A stretch of 10,560 bases of DNA, from positions 1 through 10,560 of the forward strand of contig JAHEIA010000056.1 in the NCBI GenBank assembly GCA_024639625.1, written 5' to 3'. The translations under genes were made by a program, and so were the position numbers. Source of the DNA: Chromatiales bacterium (GTDB lineage Bacteria > Pseudomonadota > Gammaproteobacteria > Chromatiales > Chromatiaceae). The notes beneath the pieces were generated by a model that was not told the origin of the DNA, did not search any database, and was given only the letters and a program-made list of their open reading frames with translations. Below, one piece after another: positions 7,141 to 10,560 of this stretch (its first letter is position 1; every line of letters starts with the position of its first letter).

Positions 7141-7166
7141 CGGACCCTGCCCAGAGGCAGGGTCCG
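7141..7166. terminator. Perfect 11-bp hairpin between convergent csp and sucA
   Basis: CGGACCCTGCC and GGCAGGGTCCG are perfect complements around a CAGA loop, 33 bases after the csp stop codon. The stem is strong and has no mismatch, so it stands out from background. No T-run follows on either strand. It may mark the 3' end of csp mRNA, protect it from exonucleases, or act as a bidirectional barrier between the two converging genes. Confidence 0.5.
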
Positions 7167-7327
7167 ATCATCGGCAGGAGAGCCGAGCAGCGGGAAGGAA
7201 GCCCCGGGGTCCAGCAACAAACCAGGCGTACTGGAAATCCCACCCTGGTTTCGGGTAAGGCCACCCCGGACGTTCTTTCTCGAATCGGCATAGCGCGTCG
7301 GGATTCGCCCTGGGGCAACGCCCCTGC

Positions 7328-10135
7328 TCATCCGGGACAATGAATGTCCCTGTCATCCAGACGCTCGCCGGGATCGTCGACGGTATGCTGTGCCAAGGCC
7401 GCGTCGATCAATGCCTGTTGTTGCGCAAAGTGCAGGGCCGCATAGCCACAGGCCGGTGAGGCCGACGGTGGACGCCCCGCATACCCGAGTGACTGTCCGC
7501 CGTGTTTCAGCACCCGCAGATGATGCTGAATCTGGTACCAGGCCCCCTGGTTACGCGGCTCCTCCTGGCACCAGACGATCTCGCCGCAATTGGTGTACTG
7601 ATCAAGTACTTCGCCTAGACGGCGCCGCGGAAAGGGGTATAGCTGTTCTACCCGCACGATCGCGATATCGGCAATATCGCGTTGCCGCCTCGCGGTGTAG
7701 AGGTCGAAGAACACCTTCCCCGAGCACAAAACGACCCGCCGCACCGCTGTGCGATCGAGTGCGTCCCGTTCTTGGTGGACAACGGCAAGCGCCCCCTGCG
7801 TGAAGGCCGCCATATTCGACTTGGAGAGCGGGTGGCGCAATAAACTTTTCGGCGTCATAACGATCAAAGGGCGTCGGAACGCACGCTTGATCTGGTCACG
7901 GAGCAAATGGAAGAACTGGGCCGGCGTGGTCGGTGCCCAGACCCGCATGTTGAGTTCGGCGCACAGCTGGAGAAAGCGTTCCAGGCGCGCGGAAGAGTGC
8001 TCCGATCCCTGGCCTTCGAACCCATGGGGCAAGAACATCGTAAGCTGGCACAGGCGACCCCATTTCAGGTACCCGCTGGAGATAAACTGATCGATCACCA
8101 CCTGAGCGCAGTTGCCGAAGTCACCAAACTGCGCCTCCCAGATAACCAGGGTGCCCGGGCTCGACGTGGCGTAACCATACTCGAAGGCAAGCGCCGCCAA
8201 TTCCGAGAGCGGGGAATTGATTACCTCGAATCGAGGCTGGCCCTGGAACAGATTTTCCAGAGGAGTATAGCTCTGGCTCGCTTCCTGATGATGCAACACG
8301 GCATGCCGGTGGGCGAAGGTTCCGCGCGCCGAATCCTGCCCGGACAGACGAATCGGATACCCCTCCCGCAGCAGGCTCGCGTAGGCCAGTGCCTCCGCCA
8401 TGCCCCAATCCAGCGGCAACTCGCCGCTGAGCATCGCTCTGCGCCCTTCGAACACCCTGCGGACTCCGCGGTGCAGGACGAATCCCTCGGGTACTCGGAG
8501 CACCCGGTCACCCAATCCGGTCAGTGTCTCCAACGGCACCTTGGTCTCGACGGCTTCGTCCGGCTGCGCCTTCAGGTAACGTTCCCAATGGGCCTCATAG
8601 CCGCTGCGTGACCCTTGCAGGAATTCCCGGACCACCACCTGGCCTGCCTCCAACGAAGCCCGGTACTCCTCGGCCATGGCGGCAGCCTCCCGCTCCATGA
8701 TCACGCCCTCGCCGATCAGGCGGTTGGCATACAGCGCGCAGGTGGTTTCCAATTCGCGGATGCGGCGGTACATGCGAGGCTGAGTCATCATGGGCTCGTC
8801 GGCCTCGTTATGCCCCTGACGCCGATAGCAAACCAAGTCGATGACCACGTCTTTCTGGTAGGTGCGACGGTAATCCACCGCTAGCTGGGTGACGAATACT
8901 ACGGCGTCCGGGTCGTCGCCGTTGACATGGAATACGGGTGCCTGAATCAGTTTTGCCATGTCGGTGCAATACAAGGTCGAGCGCGCCTCCTGCGGCCGAC
9001 TGGTGGTAAATCCGATCTGGTTATTGAGCACCACATGGATGGTGCCGCCGGTGCGGTACGCCGGCAGATTGGAGAGATTGAGTGTCTCGCTCACGACCCC
9101 TTGACCGATGAACGCCGCGTCGCCATGCACCAGCACCGGAAGTACCCGATCCCGGGCACGCCCTCCATAGCGATCCTGACGAGCCCGGCAGCCACCTTCC
9201 ACCACCGGTGCGACGATCTCGAGATGAGAGGGATTGAACGCGAGTGACAGGTGTACAGGGCCACCCGGGGTCTGAATATCGGAGTAGAAACCCTGATGGT
9301 ATTTCACGTCTCCGGAACCGGCGCGCGGATCGACCTGCCCTCGCCCCTCGAATTCCGAGAACAACTCCTCCGGGGCCTTTCCCAGCAGGTTGACCAGAAC
9401 GTTCAGGCGCCCGCGATGCGCCATGCCGAGCACGATATCCGTAACGCCGTGCCTGCCGCCGCGCTGCACCACCTCATCCAACAACGGGATCAACGAATCA
9501 CCGCCCTCCAGCGAAAACCGTTTTTGACCCACGTAGCGCCGGTGTAGAAACCGCTCCAATCCTTCGGCGGCCGTCAAGTCCCGTAAGATCTCCTTGCGCA
9601 CGCGCGGCAGGTGCTGGGCCGCCCAGTCGCCGTGCGTAGATTCCAGCCGCTGCTCGATCCAGCGGCGCTCACCCGAGTCCGCAAGGTGCATGTGCTCGGA
9701 GGCCAGCGTGCCGCAGTACACCCGATCGAGGATCTGCAGAATCTCGCGCGCTGGTCGCGGGCTGACCGAATCTATCGACACCACGGACATCGGGTGTTGC
9801 AGGGCCTGTTCGTCCAACCCGTAGTATTCCGGGGTGAGTTCAGCGCGCGACCGGCGCTCCTGGAGCCGCAGCGGATCGAGATCGGCTACCGTGTGGCCGA
9901 GCATGCGGTAGGCGGTCATCAGACGCTCGGCGCCTGTATGAGGATCCGGAAGAACGGGCCGCAAGTGCGGCGCCGGGTTTCCCGCCCCATGTTCGAAACC
10001 GTAGAAATAATGGCGCCACTCCGGCGCCACATTGGTTGGCGCCTCTTTGAAGGCCGCGTAGAGTTGGTCGATGTATTCTGCGTTGCCCGGATTGATACCG
10101 GAGAAACGCCAGGGAGCTCTGCCGCTTGTGCTCAT
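7328..10135 (-). CDS. sucA: 2-oxoglutarate dehydrogenase E1 component
   Basis: This encodes 935 residues, the normal size for SucA. It is the thiamine-diphosphate E1 subunit of the 2-oxoglutarate dehydrogenase complex, which decarboxylates 2-oxoglutarate and passes the succinyl group to the E2 lipoyl domain in the TCA cycle. The start at 10135 has a GGGTGA element 4 bases upstream. The N-terminal region (~12-50) has the family pattern 'NPGNAEYIDQLYAAFK'. Active-site segments are present: 'MAHRGRLNVLVN' with His240, 'FNPSHLEIV', the cofactor motif 'NGDDPDA' (405-411), 'GHNEADEP', and 'HRHAVLHH' with His609 and His611. The C-terminal transketolase region shows 'WEAQFGDFGNCAQ', 'EGQGSEHSSARLER' and 'YAGRPPSASPA'. 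No disruption is seen. Downstream comes the convergent csp gene, not sucB, so its E2 partner must be encoded elsewhere. Confidence 0.98.
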   Translation of the reverse strand: MSTSGRAPWRFSGINPGNAEYIDQLYAAFKEAPTNVAPEWRHYFYGFEHGAGNPAPHLRPVLPDPHTGAERLMTAYRMLGHTVADLDPLRLQERRSRAELTPEYYGLDEQALQHPMSVVSIDSVSPRPAREILQILDRVYCGTLASEHMHLADSGERRWIEQRLESTHGDWAAQHLPRVRKEILRDLTAAEGLERFLHRRYVGQKRFSLEGGDSLIPLLDEVVQRGGRHGVTDIVLGMAHRGRLNVLVNLLGKAPEELFSEFEGRGQVDPRAGSGDVKYHQGFYSDIQTPGGPVHLSLAFNPSHLEIVAPVVEGGCRARQDRYGGRARDRVLPVLVHGDAAFIGQGVVSETLNLSNLPAYRTGGTIHVVLNNQIGFTTSRPQEARSTLYCTDMAKLIQAPVFHVNGDDPDAVVFVTQLAVDYRRTYQKDVVIDLVCYRRQGHNEADEPMMTQPRMYRRIRELETTCALYANRLIGEGVIMEREAAAMAEEYRASLEAGQVVVREFLQGSRSGYEAHWERYLKAQPDEAVETKVPLETLTGLGDRVLRVPEGFVLHRGVRRVFEGRRAMLSGELPLDWGMAEALAYASLLREGYPIRLSGQDSARGTFAHRHAVLHHQEASQSYTPLENLFQGQPRFEVINSPLSELAALAFEYGYATSSPGTLVIWEAQFGDFGNCAQVVIDQFISSGYLKWGRLCQLTMFLPHGFEGQGSEHSSARLERFLQLCAELNMRVWAPTTPAQFFHLLRDQIKRAFRRPLIVMTPKSLLRHPLSKSNMAAFTQGALAVVHQERDALDRTAVRRVVLCSGKVFFDLYTARRQRDIADIAIVRVEQLYPFPRRRLGEVLDQYTNCGEIVWCQEEPRNQGAWYQIQHHLRVLKHGGQSLGYAGRPPSASPACGYAALHFAQQQALIDAALAQHTVDDPGERLDDRDIHCPG

Positions 10136-10191
10136 TCCGTCACCCGAATGCCGTAGCCCGTTTCACGGGGCATTGGGCGGACCCCGTCCGA

Positions 10192-10219
10192 TGTCTGCCC
10201 GTTCCGACCGGGGCAGACA
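10192..10219. promoter_or_regulatory. Perfect 9-bp inverted repeat at the predicted sucA transcription start
   Basis: TGTCTGCCC (10192-10200) and GGGCAGACA (10211-10219) are exact inverted copies with a 10-base spacer. On the minus strand the repeat starts one base after the TATACT box and covers the predicted start near 10214. It could be an operator for a dimeric repressor or a hairpin at the very 5' end of the sucA mRNA. I cannot match it to a known regulator. Confidence 0.45.
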
Positions 10220-10220
10220 C

Positions 10221-10226
10221 AGTATA
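10221..10226 (-). promoter_or_regulatory. Predicted -10 box of sucA
   Basis: The minus strand reads TATACT here, a five-of-six match to the sigma-70 -10 consensus. No good -35 box is visible at 16-18 bases upstream, which would fit an activated promoter. Transcription would start near 10214 and give a leader of roughly 80 bases to the sucA ATG. Confidence 0.4.
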
Positions 10227-10341
10227 AGCGGAGCCTGGAGTCGATGTTTGATCTACCGCAAGACAACACCAATCGGGCCACGGCGTCGGGGAGGACCGGT
10301 CGCCTGAGCGTCCGGCCCGGTCGCAACCAGGACCCCTGAAC

Positions 10342-10560
10342 TCAGAACGTCACCCTGTCGCCCGGATCGAGCTGCATTACCCTGGTCGGTGTTTCGCCCA
10401 GCGCCTCGATATAAGCGCTGGGCGTGCCCTTGAGAACAGGGAAGGTGGCGTAATGCATGGGTATGGCGTAGCGCGGTTTGAGATACTCTCGGGTCGCATA
10501 GGCCGCGTCCTTGGGATCCATGACGAAATGACCGCCGATGGGGATCAGAATCAGGTCGGG
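10342..10560 (-). CDS. UPF0173 metal-dependent hydrolase, C-terminal fragment (start outside window)
   Basis: The final 72 residues of a protein are visible on the minus strand, ending at the TGA at 10344-10342. The sequence 'PIGGHFVMDPKDAAY' followed by 'YLKPRYAIPMHYATFP' is characteristic of the C-terminal part of UPF0173/UlaG-like metallo-beta-lactamase-fold hydrolases. The His of 'GGHF' and the Asp of 'MDP' and His of 'PMHY' are in the positions expected for metal ligands and neighbouring residues in that family. The very end ('VMQLDPGDRVTF') is also typical. Members bind divalent metals; physiological substrates are mostly unknown. It points the same way as sucA, 206 bases upstream, but the predicted sucA promoter lies between them. 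The N-terminal HxHxDH motif is off the window and cannot be checked. Confidence 0.9.
   Translation of the reverse strand, partial: PDLILIPIGGHFVMDPKDAAYATREYLKPRYAIPMHYATFPVLKGTPSAYIEALGETPTRVMQLDPGDRVTF

Noticed and set aside
7219..7251. AAACCAGG/CCTGGTTT inverted repeat with a 17-base loop
   Set aside because: The 8-bp stem has a long loop, no T tract and no positional logic beyond lying in the convergent gap.
7907..8611. 234-codon frame antisense to sucA
   Set aside because: It lies wholly within a well-supported sucA and is a codon-bias shadow with no domain signal.

Overview
The window is a GC-rich chromosomal segment, most likely from a gammaproteobacterium. The evidence for that is a YceH (DUF480) protein, a full-length E1 component of 2-oxoglutarate dehydrogenase with proteobacterial motifs, an NnrU-family membrane protein, a CspA-type cold-shock protein and a UPF0173 metallo-hydrolase. 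No transposase, integrase, phage gene, CRISPR array, rRNA or tRNA was seen. This looks like ordinary core and shell genome rather than a mobile or defence island.

Layout from left to right. (1) 1-626, minus: the N-terminal part of an exported protein that joins an NrfJ-like segment to an OB-fold-like segment; its end lies outside the window. (2) 926-3514, plus: three separate genes, namely a membrane-anchored coiled-coil/PDZ protein, yceH and nnrU. The gaps between them are 170-230 bases, so they need not be one operon. (3) 3786-5465, plus: a transmembrane diguanylate cyclase with a periplasmic sensor domain, HAMP and GGEEF domain with an intact inhibitory site. (4) 5521-6303, minus: a lipoprotein with coiled coil and C-terminal SH3 domain, convergent with the cyclase. 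(5) 6304-6903: about 600 bases without a convincing gene. It holds candidate promoters for the lipoprotein, a terminator with nine Ts that serves no visible gene, and a promoter plus roughly 150-base leader for the cold-shock gene. (6) 6904-7107, plus: the cold-shock protein, convergent with (7) 7328-10135, minus: sucA. sucA has a perfect 9-bp inverted repeat over its predicted transcription start. (8) 10342-10560, minus: the C-terminal end of a UPF0173 metal-dependent hydrolase.

The genes do not form an evident pathway. Several encode envelope proteins (PDZ, NnrU, cyclase, lipoprotein, NrfJ-like), but nothing in the sequence ties them together. sucA is unusual in not being followed by sucB: the next gene points the other way. 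I do not see a convincing new multi-gene system. The best leads are regulatory: the csp leader with a cold-box-like sequence at the predicted 5' end, the orphan terminator that may end an unannotated small RNA, and the palindrome at the sucA start.
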